Shown: positions 36,411-51,500 of the stretch, piece by piece | How the letters are laid out: the number at the start of each line of letters is the position of its first letter | How positions within the stretch are numbered: the first letter of the stretch is position 1 | Origin: Colocasia esculenta | Taxonomy: Eukaryota > Streptophyta > Magnoliopsida > Alismatales > Araceae | Length of the DNA stretch: 64,000 nt | Assembly (NCBI GenBank): GCA_014218235.1 | Contig: CM024753.1 | Coordinates: 1,798,001 to 1,862,000, forward strand | Direction: 5' to 3' | Notes under the pieces: generated by a model | The model's database searches: none | What the model was told of the DNA's origin: nothing | What the model saw: only the letters and a program-made list of their open reading frames with translations | Position numbers and translations under genes: made by a program

Positions 36411-38036
36411 GAACGAACGAACGAGAGATCATGCGTCCTACCTGAACGTCTCATCTTCATGAGACCCGCACACCAAACATGTAAGAAAATCGAAATAACT
36501 GATCACATGCATTTGATATATAGGGTCTTAGATGAAATGTACAGAGACAAGCCTGTTTGCACCAAAATGTAAAGGTATTCTACCCTTGGCTTATTTCTTT
36601 GGTTTTATCTTCATAGTTTCCAGAATGAAACAATATAAGACTCTAAAAGGAGTTGGAAATGCAACTGAGGTACGTAATTTCCCCATCTCTATTTTCGTCA
36701 GATGGAAACCAAAGGCAGAGAGTTGCGATATTGGAGGTGGCAATTCCTGATATAAATAGATATATAGGGTTATGACTTTTTAAAAAAAATAATAAAAAAA
36801 AACAAGGGGATGGATGGGGGTTATGACTTGGTACACTCACCGATGGCCATCTAATGGGCGCCCACACCAAAGTCCATCTTTGAATAGAGTATATAGTTCA
36901 TGCACCAGCGAAAAATGCCATGCATGTGTTGGACCCATATCTCTGTTTCCACTCATCCACGTATATTATCTCTTCTTCCCACTCGGTTGCAGTAGTCTAC
37001 CCACTCTGACATGATCTACATCATCAAGACTTACAAGAAGATCTCTCTCTCTCTCTCTCTCTCTCTCCCATACTTGTTTTAAGGACTTGCAAACTACTAT
37101 TCTTTCAAGGACTTTGTCTCGACTCTCTCTCTCTCTCTAACCATCCTTGTTTTAAGGATTTCTGACCTCCTCTCTCTCTCTCTCTCACCATTCTTATTTT
37201 AAGGGGTTGCTCTTTCTCTGAGTGAGCCCAGGCGCGCCCACATCGAGGTGATTTGATGGGATACAGGAATTAAACTGCACGAGCATCTGATCATCTTTTA
37301 ATGGGTACTCGAACAGGTGGTTGGTTGTTCGACTTCGACTGACTTCTTCCGACAATATGATCGGTTCTACCTTCAGTACCACCGTCGAACTACCCAATTT
37401 TAGTCAAAAACATGAATGGACATGACTTGTCCGGTACTCCGGCATTCATGAAAGATTTTCCAGAACAAGATGGAATCAAAAGGAGGTGGTTGCTTGGCAG
37501 CATCATAGCCGGACTTGAGGGTTAGCTAGGGTTAAAAGGGAACATGGTTGATCTGATGACTAGCTTTCAAGGCTAGCTCTTTTATTTGGCTGGGAGGTAG
37601 CTTAGGACTATGATCTATTCTTATTTTAAAGGGAAATGGGTCGTACAGATTTCATGTTTTCAGCCCTCTTTTGAAATCACAATATTATGATTCCCATTCC
37701 CAATCCTACTATAATTATAACCAGTTCAATTCAAATAAAAGTCCCTTGACTGACATATATATGGAAAAGAATAAACCCAAAATTATTTAAAAGGACATAT
37801 ACCCTTAACATCGATGATTTTAAGAAAATTACTAATTGGTATATGATCGTAACTATATTTAATCATGATAACAGTCCTTCTTCTTGATTCATTACCTACC
37901 CATTTTTGTTACACCAGTTTGTACCAGTTAAAACCCTTGCAAAGCCTAAAGATTTTTCACATGCAGTAGTCTAAAGTGGCCTCCACATGCTGGACACGTG
38001 GGCCCCACCACAATATGAAATGTAAATATTACATAG
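36411..38036. other. Intergenic, no gene recognised
   Basis: AT-rich, with CT/TC microsatellites at 37041-37068, 37124-37138 and 37169-37186. The CT runs sit in near-duplicate surroundings with TTGTTTTAAGGA-type words. No coding signal. Confidence 0.45.
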
Positions 38037-38187
38037 GAGAATAACTTACTACACTTGAGTTTTGCACTTTACACTTGTATTTCCTCCTTCTCGTTGGATG
38101 GGTATATTATGCTCTCTTTTCATTGACCAATGAGAATGAAGGAGTACAAGTGTAAGGTACAAAACTCAAGTGCACTAAATTCTTCTC
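38037..38187. mobile_element. MULE-type MITE, 151 bp, second copy
   Basis: Same family as 25250-25402: GAGAATAAC...ACTTGAGTTTTGCACTT at the left and its complement ending AAATTCTTCTC at the right. Flanking 9-mers ATTACATAG (38028-38036) and ATTGCATAG (38188-38196) match at eight of nine positions, giving an old 9-bp target duplication. Confidence 0.8.
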
Positions 38188-38820
38188 ATTGCATAGATAT
38201 CCACCCTGGCCGGATAGAAAGCCACCCTCAAAATATAACACGTTTGAAATTAAATGCGAAAGCTAGCTAGAGTTAGGGCAAACGTGGTGCCCCTTCTGCA
38301 AAAGGGGTGTTGAATAGTGGGAGGAATTGAAGAAACAGTTCCCTTGCAATATCTAGTCAAGTACACTATCCCCGTCAACCATGAATGGAGAAAAGTTTCC
38401 TGGCCAAAAGATTGGAGCCACACAAACAATATGTGGCCTCAATAGCAAACCCTGCACTTGTGGCCACAACTGTGGGAAGCTGTGCCCACCCCCAAGTCCT
38501 AATATCCGAAACTTGAAGAAGAGCCATTAGAGTCGGCCGGACTACATACTTATTTGGCAGGAAACCCACATCCTTTTCTGCACTTCCAATTCTCCACGGC
38601 TCGTATGATGTGAAGTTTTTGATGTAATGAGATGTGGCCAATGGGTCGGAATTGTAAACGAAAGTGACACTTTCGCTTCCGTTTCTTATAAGAAAAAGAA
38701 ACAAAACTAGGGGTAAAAAACAGAAGTTTAACTTGCAACTCAGTGACAAATGCGTCGTGGTGTTAAGAGCAGTATGTAGCAGAAAGAATGGATCCAATGA
38801 TAATTAGGTGCCAACAGCAT

Positions 38821-38868
<48 letters not shown>

Positions 38869-39596
38869 GAGCTATACTTCTATTCACAAGTTGAAGAGGA
38901 GCCAAGAAACTTTTAATATGAACTTCCTGCACAGTACCAGCTTTCTCTTAGTGCTGATATCATATATATGCATCAATCGCAGGGGCTCCCATGGGATTGA
39001 TGGAGTTTGGGGAGTAAGAAAAGAATTCTTGAAATAAACATGGGAAGACATCATTTGGGTCTTCTCTATCCCATGTTAACTGATAAGAAAGAAGGGTGGG
39101 GAAGAGAGGAGGGGGGTTGAAGTAGGTAGTTTTGCTACATGCCTAGGATGTGCTGCATGTGCAGCAAGTATTACTCTTTGGGACTTCCTGAGTAGAGAGT
39201 TACATGGAAAGATTGATGTACGCATCAAAAAATGTACAAGCATCTTTTTAAGTGTCAAAGACAGCCAAGTTAAACTAAAATAAGTTGGCATGTTTAATTC
39301 TAAGTGAAGTGCAAGATTAGCTTTCTGAAAAATGGTTTCACAAGAAAGCAGGCAAAAGTAGATTCTCATTGCAGTAGAATCATACACCTCGTTGTTCCGA
39401 GAACAATGACATCAAATTGTTCACCTTGTCCACCAGCTCAGAAATATTTCACAGAAAACCCAGGAAGCATGACAACAAATTACAATGACACAAATTGACT
39501 ATTTTACATGCCAAAATTATTACGAATTATCATCATCCTGTAGATCCTTGCCTACAGAAATAAATGTGGACAATGATCTGAGAAAAAGAACCAATT
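38188..39596. other. Intergenic, no gene supported
   Basis: One 140-codon minus-strand frame (38375-38797) has no recognisable domain and is not called. A long (GA)n microsatellite lies at 38826-38865. The part next to 39597 probably holds the 3'UTR of the large gene. Confidence 0.4.
38826..38865. repeat. (GA)n microsatellite
   Basis: About 20 perfect GA units. Confidence 0.95.
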
Positions 39597-42500
39597 TTAT
39601 GCCTTTCCTTTTTTCTTGTCATCTAGAGCCTGCACCAGAAAACAACGACGATGATATGATATAACATGTGAAGAATTAACTTCTCCCAGTTGTAACACAA
39701 TTCTTTCAGTTGAATCATGCAACATGTTTACATTTATAAGAAAGATATGGGTGAACCAACTACCTTCGATTGGAAGATCCTCATTGTCAAAACTATGAGA
39801 TCCCGCAATCTGAGAAAATGAAAATAATAACATACTCCTGTGAGAATGGAAGATATCATGATATTTCATGTCCCATTTCGCAGGTGCAAGAAAGATTAGC
39901 TTCAAATTTGCTCCAGAAAAAACAAATTTTACTGCTTTTACTGTCAGATAAATCTCTATAGACTATGTTCTAAAGAAATGGAAATGAGACAAGCCACAAG
40001 ATTTAAAAGTTTCTTTGTTACGGATGGTAAAACACAGACCCATCAGAAAGGTAATATTATGATTTATAGTACTCTTCTTTCTTAAATATTTTCTTGATTC
40101 AGACTTCCCTTGACGTAAAGCATCTGCATTTAAAAAAATATATAAAATTGGCTCAAGCCACAGATAAACACCCCTCCCCGCCACCCAATGGCCATCCCGA
40201 CTACAAGCGGGGGACAAGCATCTGCATTTTTTTATCCAAAACTAAAGAGTCTGTTACAAAATATGGTCCTTATTTTAGTTCTTCAAAGTTTAAAGCATTA
40301 TGTTTTATGATTGACCACCTCTGCTGTCTTGCTTAATTATTTTCTGCCAACTAGTCAATAGCAAATCACAAAATCTTCTACCACTTTTGACTTTTTACAG
40401 CTACCACCACCAGTCCCGATGCTCTCTTCTCACTTGTTTCTAGATTTTCAACAAGCCCTTAACTTGGATTTAAGTTCATATGTCCTTCATGAACTGAATG
40501 GCTTCAACACATGGTCGGATTATATTAGAACTGCCAGAACTGGTTACAAATGGTCAACTCCTATACAGGTCTTGTCATTGGACCACCATTTTTGCAGTAG
40601 AATACTAAAAGAACACCACAATTGCCTTTAATGGCGCTGAACTAGAGAGAACTGGGCCTGAACAGGCCATGAACTGGTTTAAGGACTACAAATCCCACAG
40701 AAAGCTACTCCAAACAAGAATAATTTTTATTTTCCATTAGGATCTGTACATTTTCGTATTTTTAATATCACGTACACCTATATTCAGTGGAATGGTATAA
40801 CTGTAGCCATAAGCATATACATGAGAACCAGCTAGTTCCAATCCAGAACTGAAACCAGGCCACAACCATCAGTCCAGAGCTGGGCCTAGCTGATTTTGGT
40901 TCGCTGTTTCCCCCGTTTCTCAATGTCACAAAAAGAAGCTGTTTTTCTTCTCTTTGTGACAAAATGGTCAAGTCTGAACTCAATCAGCCAACTCGGATAA
41001 ACCTTTTACATCATACATCCTTCTCAACTGTTCACTTAAATGACAGTTTGATTCCATTAGTCACAACGCTACCACCAGCACCATCATAAAGACACTATCT
41101 GGTTGTCATTTGTCACACCACATATATCATGTTGCAACACTGTGCTCCCGTTGAAATGAAAAATAATTACACTGGCACATGTGATATTTTCCTTTCCATC
41201 TCAGACATTCTCATAGAAGTACTGATATGAAGCACTAAACTTGTATATGACTAAGTTTCCTACATGAGCATAACAAGCTAGAAAATCCAGAAAATGACCA
41301 ATTACATAAACTTAAATATATCACCTAACATCATTCTCTGAACTGGGAGGGTGAGAAGTTTCACTGGTATTGAATGGGCGAGAAGTTCCATTGGAAGAGG
41401 TAAGGACAAACTGTGTTGAGAACCCATATGGAACTTTTATCTGCAAGATCAAATAAGCCTTAGTACCAAAACTATACACAATTAAAAGTCAAAATTCGAA
41501 ACTTGCATTCCTCTTCCTCTCATGGGGGAAAAAAATGTGGCATACAGATAAGTCGGCTGAATATTTTTCTTCCACTAGTGTTGCACCAGTATGGTTCAGC
41601 CGAATTTGGTAAAGAGACCGTCGCACTACCAAAGTTGTTTGCTCCCAAACATCAGAAGAATCCATCTGCCATGCAATTCATGCAGAAAACTGATGTTGGA
41701 GCTAATGGCAACATTTAAATTTGTCAAGGGAGGATGAATGAATACACAGAAATGGGACAAAATTAGATCAATTTGCAAAATGTGCCATGCAATTTCTTTC
41801 TACAAGCAGGCATAAATGGCTTTTATTATTGATCACATTTCTTTACTATCAACCTTAGGGTTAAAAAAAACAATGAAATAATATACCAACATAATGAACA
41901 TAGATTCATACAACTTCACACAAACTACCGAGCAAGAGTTCGCATGCAGCATGTGCAGTAGGGCCAATGCTCAAAAGAAACAGAAATGATAAATTATACA
42001 AATAACAAAGTATCCAAACAGTCTGTTCATAATAAATTAGCCAGATTAGTAGCAATTAGTACATCAAATTTGAGTGCCTACAAGGTCAAATGGAAGCCTT
42101 TATCCATCAATGAATAATATACCTAATGTTGACTTATGTTTAAACATTTGCATGGATCAGTACGCAAAATGTTGCGTTGAAAGAACAGTATCAGTGTTGA
42201 AAAGACTCTTCATTATTAAGCATACTTAGATCCATAGCTTATAAAGGTACCAGTGGAAAATTTCTTGTTTACTTGACCATAATGCAGGATTGACCAATCC
42301 AAGTTGGGGTCAATAATACAGGATTGACCAATCCAGGTTGGGGTCAATAGAGGCCAATCCAATTTCAGCCCCTGAAAAACCAGTCCCTTGTTGTGAAAAA
42401 AGCAACAAAGACAGAGAAAAGAAAGAAAGCAAGACATAGGATCCACCCAAAACTTGGAAACGGCAGTAAAGATGATGGTGATATTAACGAGGACAATGAG

Positions 42501-45500
42501 TCTAAGAGGATATTATGCATTCACAAATGTAAATATACATATAGAAAGAATATATTCATCTAAGGCAAAGTAGACAAATAGGACTTACCAATAACAAGAC
42601 AGTAAACATTGCCTTCCCAGCAGAAACATATGTCTCGATCTCATGTTGCATGTCTGGGTCTGTAGAATGTCATTTAGTTATACTATGGCTAGCATAAGAA
42701 ATAGATTAATAAATTCACTACCTAATAGGTAGTAACTTCCATACTCCAATAAATTGATTTTCAATATAAGAAGAATGCTGATGTTCCCATTCGACAGAAC
42801 TACCACATTACCCAATGAATTCATAATTGGATTGGGAGGTTAAAATGGGCATGTCAAAGTATTATGCGAGGATGTGCATAGGCATCATGATGTTCAGAAA
42901 GCAAGCAACATGCAACATAACCAAGTGGGTTGCAGGAGGATCAGTCTAGACCAACCTACTTCTAGAGGGAAGATTCCGGGATCTTATGAGGACCAAGAAA
43001 ATCTTGAAAAACCAGGCCCAAAACCACCTGGAGATGGTCAATTTGTTCATGCCCAAAGAAAACGGTTTGACAAGCACTAAAACTGTGTATATACTCTGCA
43101 AGAAGCAGATTGATGGACTGGATAGTTTGGAGGCAGGGCTTCTAGATGTGAGGAAGACAGAGTAGATCGGGAGGCTCTTAAGGAACAGAATGAGGACATC
43201 CTTCGCAAGGAAGAAATTTACTGAAAACAGAGGTCAAGAGACAGGTAGGTTGAAGAGGGCAATAGGAACACGGCATATTTTCAGCGTATTGCTTCCGGTA
43301 GAAGGGTGAATACCATCTCGTGCATGAGAGTGGGAGAATCTATTTTGGCTGAGGAGGATATTAGAGGACATGCAAGGGAGTTTTATTCCAAGCTTTTTAC
43401 AAATGGGGACTTTATCAGGTCGAGGATAGAGGAGGGTCTCCTACGGCATCTACCCACGGGGACTAGCAATATTCTAGATAGGATTTGCTTAGAGGAGGAG
43501 GTACGACTGGTGGTTTTTCACTGGTTGGGAACAAGGCATCAGGACCTGATGGCTTTCTAGTGGCATTTTTCTAGAATTGCTGGCATATTATTAAAGGGGA
43601 GATTGTGGCAGCTCTTATGGAGTTCCAGGAGGGAAGGGCTCACGTAGGAGTAATTAACAAGATTCTATTGTTCATATCCCGAAGAAAAAGGAAGTTAATG
43701 AGTCTACTGATTTTCGACCTATTTGTCTTTTGAATGGCACCTACAAGGTTATTTCTAAGGTGCTAACTTTTAGGTTGGTCTCAGTTATGGTTCGGCTGGT
43801 GGATCATGTCTAGGGAGCTTTTATCAAAGAGAGGCACATCCTAACAACTTCTTGGTGGCCCATGAATGTTTATTTGCATTGAAGCAGTGCAGGGGGAAAG
43901 ATTTAGTCCTGAAGCTGGATTTTGAAAAGGCTTATGACAATATTTAACTGGAAATGTTTGCTGCAGGTGTTGGAAAGGATGTGTGTTGGGTATCGGTGGA
44001 TTGGATGGATCAAGGCTAGTGTCTCCTCGGTTGTTTTTGTTGTTATCATTAATGGGAAACAAACAACTTGGTTTCATAGTGGTCGAGGTCTTAGGCAGGA
44101 TGACCCCCTATCTCCTCTGCTCTTTGTTTTGATGACTACTGTTTTGAGTAGGATGTGGATGAGGACGGAGGTTGCAGGTCTTGTTGCAGGTTTCCAAGGA
44201 ATCAAACATGGTATGTCTATTTCACACTTGTAGTACGTTGATGATACCATTCTATTCTTGACTGAGGGGGAAAATATGCCTATCATGGTGAGATTTTTAC
44301 TGGAGCTATTGGAGGTCACAAGGTTAAAAGTCAATTTTGACAAGACTCTCCTAGTATGAGTGAATGTAGAGGACAATATTATGTGGAAGGTGACTACTAT
44401 GCTGAATTGTAGGAGAGGCAACTTCCCTATCTCTTATCTGGGTCTTCGGCTCTCCCCTTGTGCTCTTAGCCTCTTAGATCGTCAGATTGGCATCCCATTA
44501 TTCACAGGTTTGAGGCAAGATTGGCGAGCTGGAAGACCAGCACGCTGTCTTCTAGGGGCAGACTTGTGCTATGCAACTTAGTTCTAGTCTTCTAGACAAT
44601 CTACCGACATACTTTCTCTCTATGTTCAGGACCCCGAAGTCAGTGGTCAAGAGATTGGAAGCTATTCGATGTAGATTTTTCTGACATGGTAGTGGAGATA
44701 GTTGTAGGGGGGGTGGCATGATGTAGCATGACAAAGAGTCACCAAAAATAGTGAGCAAGGAAGTGTGGGGTTAAAGAATATTAGAGACTTCAATATGGCA
44801 TTGCAAGCTAAGCGGGTTATGGAGATTAGGTGACGGAGGGGACGGATTGTGGGCTAGTATTATCAAATAGAGGTACTTTGAGAGATCTAGAGTCTGGAAT
44901 CTTACTCCTTCCCCATGAGCCAACACTTCCCCTTTATGGCGTAACATCTCTTCATGCAGGGATATTATTCTCATGGGTGTCAGGATATCTTTAGGAAGGG
45001 GGATATAGCTCTTTTTTGGAGAGATAGGTGGTGTCATGATCTTCCCTTTTGCGAGGTATTTCTTGACTTTTCCCGAGTGGCAGCGGTTCCTCTTATTCTA
45101 GTTTCCCAAGTCATTGACACTCAGCCACCTAGTAAGGTGTGGGTGCCCACTTTCATGAGGGATCCAAGGTAGGTAGAGACTCTTCAGCTTGAGGACCTGT
45201 TCTCTCGTTTGTCTTCCACGTCTTGCAGACAGTGTGGACTGGTGGATGTGGCGCTGGGAGAAAGGAGAACGCTTCTCAGTTAGATCAGCCCATAGTATGA
45301 TTTCTGACGGTGGGGTTTTGACAAAGATTGCAGCATTAGGTATGGAGGCCTAGAAGTCCACTAAATGTGAAGATTCTCCTCTAGAGAATCTCTTTTGGTA
45401 GGCTTCCCACGAGAGACAAACTGCTTCGCTTTTTACCTGATATTCAGATCTTGTGTATCCTTGGTGGGAAGGAGGATGAATCTATTGATCATATTTTTGT

Positions 45501-48500
45501 GGGTTACTCCTCCCGTATGGTGTGGAGACAGTGGCTATAAAAACTCATGGCACAATCCCCTCCCATAATGAAGTCCGTCAGTTGATTGTAAAGTGGAAAA
45601 GGCAGTGGCCCACCCAAGGTGATAACATAATTTGGTGGCTCATTCTACATGTTGCGTTGCAGATGATTTGGGGGGAGAGGAACACTCATATATTTCCTAG
45701 GGTTGCTCAAGATGCTGAGGCTCTTTTTGCTAGGATTAGTAACAAGGTCAAGGAATGTGTGTCAATAGTTTGTAATGTGAATCAGTCAAATTTTACACTT
45801 CCTCTTTTGATGGGGGGTTAGAGTGTAGCAAGCCATACTGTGATGGATGGCGTGTATAGGCAGGCGAGGCAGTTTTTTGGGGGCCTTATATGCCTATACT
45901 TGTACATTCTTACTCATTTTCATCAATATACTTGTCGTATTATCCACTTTTCAAAAAATAATAATACTATGCAACACCCTCCAAAAGAGGGGACTTAATG
46001 CCTAAAACAGTCTTTCTGGAATGGAAATATTATGTTGAATGCCAGCCTCGAAAGTTTCTAGTTTCCAATGTGTGATAGGAGCTCACCGAAAGTTCTAAGC
46101 ATCAAATTTTGCAGAGATAAAATGTATAAGAATTGAGAATTTATTCTTAACTAGTACATGCTTTATGTATTATTAAGAACCTTCTCATTTTTTAATAAAT
46201 GGCTCAAGTTTCAATTTAATTCAATAAAATAAGATTAGATTTATTACTTTATTCATCAAACATGTTTTTGTATAGATGGCATCCCCCCTAAAATAGTCAG
46301 ACATCACTGACTGCACATGTCAGAAGGAATCATGATAGTAAACACCCTTTAGGATCTAGTCCAATCAGAAAAGCAGATTACAAAGGCTTTGCCCATTACT
46401 TAAGCACATAACCTTGGGTCCTACCTCCAAGACAAGAATCCATCTGTTACAGTGAACTACAAGTCCAGTAAGGATATGTTCCCCAGCATTTGAAGAAGAC
46501 AAGCTATATCAGTCTAGTAACTTTAAAAGATGCCTTCCTTTCTTCTGCTTAAAAGCGTAAAAGGAACAGAATTTTTTACTCAGGACACTTGAAGTATAAC
46601 AGAATGGACTATTTCATGGTCGTCACAGAAGAACAAAGACTGATGTAGATTGCTCTTGACTTACTGCACAAGAGACAGACGAAAAATATTGCAGATACCA
46701 AATAAAAAGAAAAACAACAGTAAACCAATGACAGGAAGTCTTTGACTCACCACATGCTATAACGTTTTGATTGTTTGCAAAATGCCTCACGAGTTCGCCC
46801 TAGAAACAAGAATAAATTGGCAAAGATATTCAGTTGGACTCAAACATCAATTAAGTAAAAGGGGAGGAATGCAGGAAATGCCACTAGAAGATAAGTTTCA
46901 AGCAAAGCAAAAAGCATGTAATCTAGGATAATTCCAAGAAACCAACTTTGAGCCAAACCATTTGGCAGCAAGAAGGTATGTTGTGGTATTGTCAGCATGG
47001 GATATAGTATTCCTGTCACTTTGATTCTCAGGAACAGCTTCATGAATGTTTAGGATAAAAAAAAAGATTAAACTCATTCTATAATTACAAGAGAGAAAGT
47101 ACTTATATTTGCATACATACTAAGTTGTACTCTAGGCACAAGATAAGCTATACTTATATTTGCATGCATAGTAAGTTGTACTCTAGGCACAAGATCAGCT
47201 AAAGACACAAGACAACTAATCACAAAATCAAATAAACCCCTACTAACTATAAAATATAACACAAGTCCTAACACTCCCCCTCAAGCTGGAGCATTGATGT
47301 TAATCATGCCCAGCTTGCTGCAAAGTGTCTCAAACAGTATAATGCATTCTTGTAACCATATTAGATAATGACTCCTTTCAAGGAGCCAAATTGGCTTTGT
47401 ATCCGGCTCATATCATGAACTCTAAGCTATTTCAAGATAAACAAATATATTATGTAATATTGAGTATGTCTCTAGGATTTTATAAACAGGATCTTGGACT
47501 GCTTGGTCCTTGTGTCTCCCAGATCGCGTGTCAGATTGTACATTGAAATATATTGACAAAAATCAGAATGGTAACTGGAGAATGGGCATGAATGCATAGG
47601 AAAATAGTAGGCATTACATTTCAGAAACATATTCAGATATCTCCAAGATCTAAAAGATGAAGCTGAATTCCAATGATAAGAAGAAAAAAATAGTTTTCAC
47701 AACAAAAGAATGCACTCGATTGTTAGGATAATTATGTGAAACTATTGATCATGAAATGTCAGCATGAAAATCAAATACGAAACCTGACGGCCACCATCAT
47801 CCATTGGGATGCACTCAACAGCTATAAGCTTATCGACATCATCAGCAGTCACCACATAATCTGGGTTTGTAGCTCCTGATAAACCAGAAAAAATTCATGT
47901 TCATTAATAACTTCTCAATTCAAAATACAGTATGGGAGAAATAAGCAGCATAAATGTTTTGTTCTCTCATCTAAATGCTTACCCTCAATGTACTGCCTTG
48001 TGCCATCTTGCAGATGACGAACCCACTGATAGCAATATGCAGCAAACAAATTAGATATTAGTTTGAATACAACTGACCAGAAGCCATCCAAATAAGTAAC
48101 GATTTATTTCGGAAGGAGCACAGTGATGGTGACAAACTTTAGTCACCAAATAATAAAGCTTTGATCCCATTTTACCTGAAAAATGCAGAGAGTAGTTCTA
48201 TTGACAGGAAAACCACATGCTCTGAGAGTGCCTCCTGGTCTAGCATCACCAATGATTTGAAATGACTCTATCCCAGGTAAGTCTTCACCTACTGAAATCA
48301 ACTGTCATTAGGTTCATGTATGTTTATCTTGCCGATTGAGCTTGTTAATTGCATTCTTATACCTTCTGAGTCATACATCTGTTGATTTGGAGGCAGAGGA
48401 AACTGGGAATCGACACCTGTAGCTTTTGGATCAGTGATATCACTAGGTCCATCTCCATAAGGCCGAAATGCTATAGGGCCTTCTGCATCTCTGTAAGGAA

Positions 48501-51500
48501 ATCTTTGTAATTATAGAACAGTATAACTCGTGCCATGTTGTGCATACTGGGGAATACTCATAGAAAAATGTCATAATATTTCCAAAATGAGGATAATGGC
48601 CCATCAAAGAGCCAAAGATCAAAAGAAATCGATATTTTCTTTAATCAGTCATCAAAGAAGGATGTGGCAGACTGGAAAACAAATTCAAAAGATGTTGAGA
48701 AATGAACTGAATTACACACCTGGGAACAACAAAGGAGATATCTTTGTTTCTTTCACTATTAACCGGGTAACGCATATCCATACTAGGGGCAAATTTCAGT
48801 TGCTTTGGATCTCTTCCATCCTGATGATGGAATCCTGGCTGATCAACTGCTGGTTCCATGTGCACATCATGTCCAAGTTGATTGTACTGATAACCATAAG
48901 CATCTGGTACCTATGTCCACAGCAATTTAATAACATCCTAAAAGTAAATATTGAATAAGTTTCATCAAATTGTCGTAGATGACTTGAGAATGTAGGTGTC
49001 AGTGAAAAAGTTGGCTTTTGAGGTATTTTTTGATTGATATTGTTATTGGAGAAAGCCACTATTTCAGCTCTTAATAAATGGTTTAGATCACCAAATTAAT
49101 CATTCGTAAAGATACTCCAAAGAGTAGAGATTATGAATTATAAAGGATAGAGAATATAAACAAAAGTATAGCAAACAAGAATTACAAAACCTGAAGTGTC
49201 TAAAGTAGTTCTTCAATTAACTAACATCGATCTCATACAAAAACTGAAGTGACCATTCTAACAATATTATATTCACCATCTGTATGGCAGCTGACCCCTG
49301 AAGCTTGCCTTGGGGAGCAAGTTCAAGAGATTGACATGCAGTTATGCCATGAAAGGGGGCAACAGGCCCTCCTTTCAGGTCTCATGAATGGATAACCATC
49401 TCATGGAACCCTTCCAAGATCTCTTTCTCCCTACGGCCCCAAGACAGTTTCTCCTCACTTTGACATGTCATGCTGCTTTTGAAGGTAACCAAACTCTTCA
49501 AGATCTCTTCACCTTTGGCCTCCTGAGCTATTAGTGAAAAGTGAAATTGCAAAGCCTGATCTCACTTGAAACAAGTGTTTACCCCGCCACAGAGGCATGT
49601 CAATAGAGAGAAAAATAGCAGAATCTTTTTAGAACGAATTTCTTGGCTATACTATAGGTTTATATAGAGACAGAAAAATAGCAGAATTTTTTGTGACAAA
49701 TTTTGACATCCTACTAGACTTAAATTATTAAGTCATATATCTACTGCTTGGAGGAATGGTCTGGCCTTGGGAATTCCATATTGTTAGCAAGAATGTACAA
49801 ATAGAAAGAGACCAACTTGTAGAGGCATTTCATCCTTTTTCCTTTAGGTGTAACTTTTGCTTTTGTGATTCAATGAATTGTGGTTTCTTGTCCACTTTGA
49901 AATTTTTATATCCTCTAAAAAAATTTGAGTACAAAGCATTCAGACTTTGGCTGCAATTTTTAACACATTGGTTCATAAATTTGGTTAAATTTGTGCAAGA
50001 ATTACTTAAAGTAACAACATCTCCAAAGTCCAAAGTAAAAGGAAAAGTACCCTATTTCTGATTCGCAACTTTGATGAAATAGACTTCATACAAGTCAGTC
50101 CAATCCAACCAAAATTCCAATGTCCAGACTCAATGACCCTTTTGGATACCATTAAGTTGAAAAACTATGTTGTTCCAAGTTGGCAAACATCATCTAATCA
50201 ATTTATCATGTTCTATCTTTTAGAACCCAGCTCCATTGTCCTAAATCACAACAGATCAAATGTCATCTTTGTTGAGTATTATCTGTTGATGAAAGCTGTT
50301 TACATATACAGGCATGGTGATTGCTGAGCCACTCCATGGTTGACTATATTCATTCTAGGCTTCTCTACTGACTAACTCATGCTTGGTTTGGTTCAACAAC
50401 ATGATAGTTAAGCTAGTTTTCCCATTGTCTTTTCTTTTGTTTGTCTGGTAGCTTCAAGAGCTCTTCGCTCTACTCATAAGGAGGTGTCGGTAGGAGCTGT
50501 TTAGTTACAAGCGGAAGTTTCTTTAACTTGGGGATGCTACCTCCTGTTAACCTATGGTTTCAGAATGGCACATCACAGTGTAAGGTTTTCTTCCAGTTCC
50601 ATTCATTCCTCTGCTGTGGCAACTGACTCTCTCATCTGTTCCCTTTATGACCTGTTACTACAAAAGTGGGGCTTATGAGCTGATTAACAGGAGCGGTCTT
50701 GGCAAAAGCCATTTAGTCAAATACCAGAATTTGGCAGCATGGCTGCTTCCTTATATGTTGGGACCTCTACCTCCCACTAACTCATGAGTTTGGATGGCTT
50801 CTCATATAATTCACATTGATATGTTATTCATAAGTCTACTTATCATGTATTCATAGTCTGCCTACTTCATATAAAGAGTAACTATTATTAATCAGAAACT
50901 ACACCTGCTCAACATTGTGACTTCCACTGCAGTATGGGATTCTTGGTCCCTCAAGCACTCTTGCTCAAATTTCTTGTCTGCCTGCCCCATCTAAAAATAG
51001 AAACATGAAGAGAACTTTATGGCCTAGCAATAAATCTATTTGCATTCTTCTTCCTTTGGCTCATCACATTGGTTCAAAGACAGGCACTGTTCCCTTCTTC
51101 CCTGTTATGATCAGAGTATTGAGATTTGGGAGAACTGGAAGGAAATACAGAAAAGATAGAAAGTATGCAATACACACAAGCCATACGACATACTACATCA
51201 TCTATAACATTCCCAATAACCTTTTAGCAATCATCAACATTGCTCATCCACTAGTTCATGCTGAACAAGTTGACATTTTTCTTCAGTCTTCAAGAGCAAA
51301 TATTTCATAAAGACTGCTCTTCAGAAACAAAATTGAGCATCAAAGGGTATCATTGTGGCCTAAACTTGTCTGTTTCATTCATCTCCTTACACATAACTAT
51401 AGAGAATTTTCTGTCCTCTTTCCTCTGCATTCTGATTTTGCTTCCTTTCTCCAATCTGTTGCAGTTGCTTTGATCCATAATGGTATTTCCCAACTTACTG

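Noticed and set aside
38375..38797. 140-codon minus-strand frame with a hydrophobic segment
   Set aside because: Beyond its length there is no domain, splice support or conserved motif that I can name.
49756..50327. Two plus-strand frames in intron 7 of the large gene
   Set aside because: AT-rich translations without retroelement or host motifs. Probably old unrecognised repeat.
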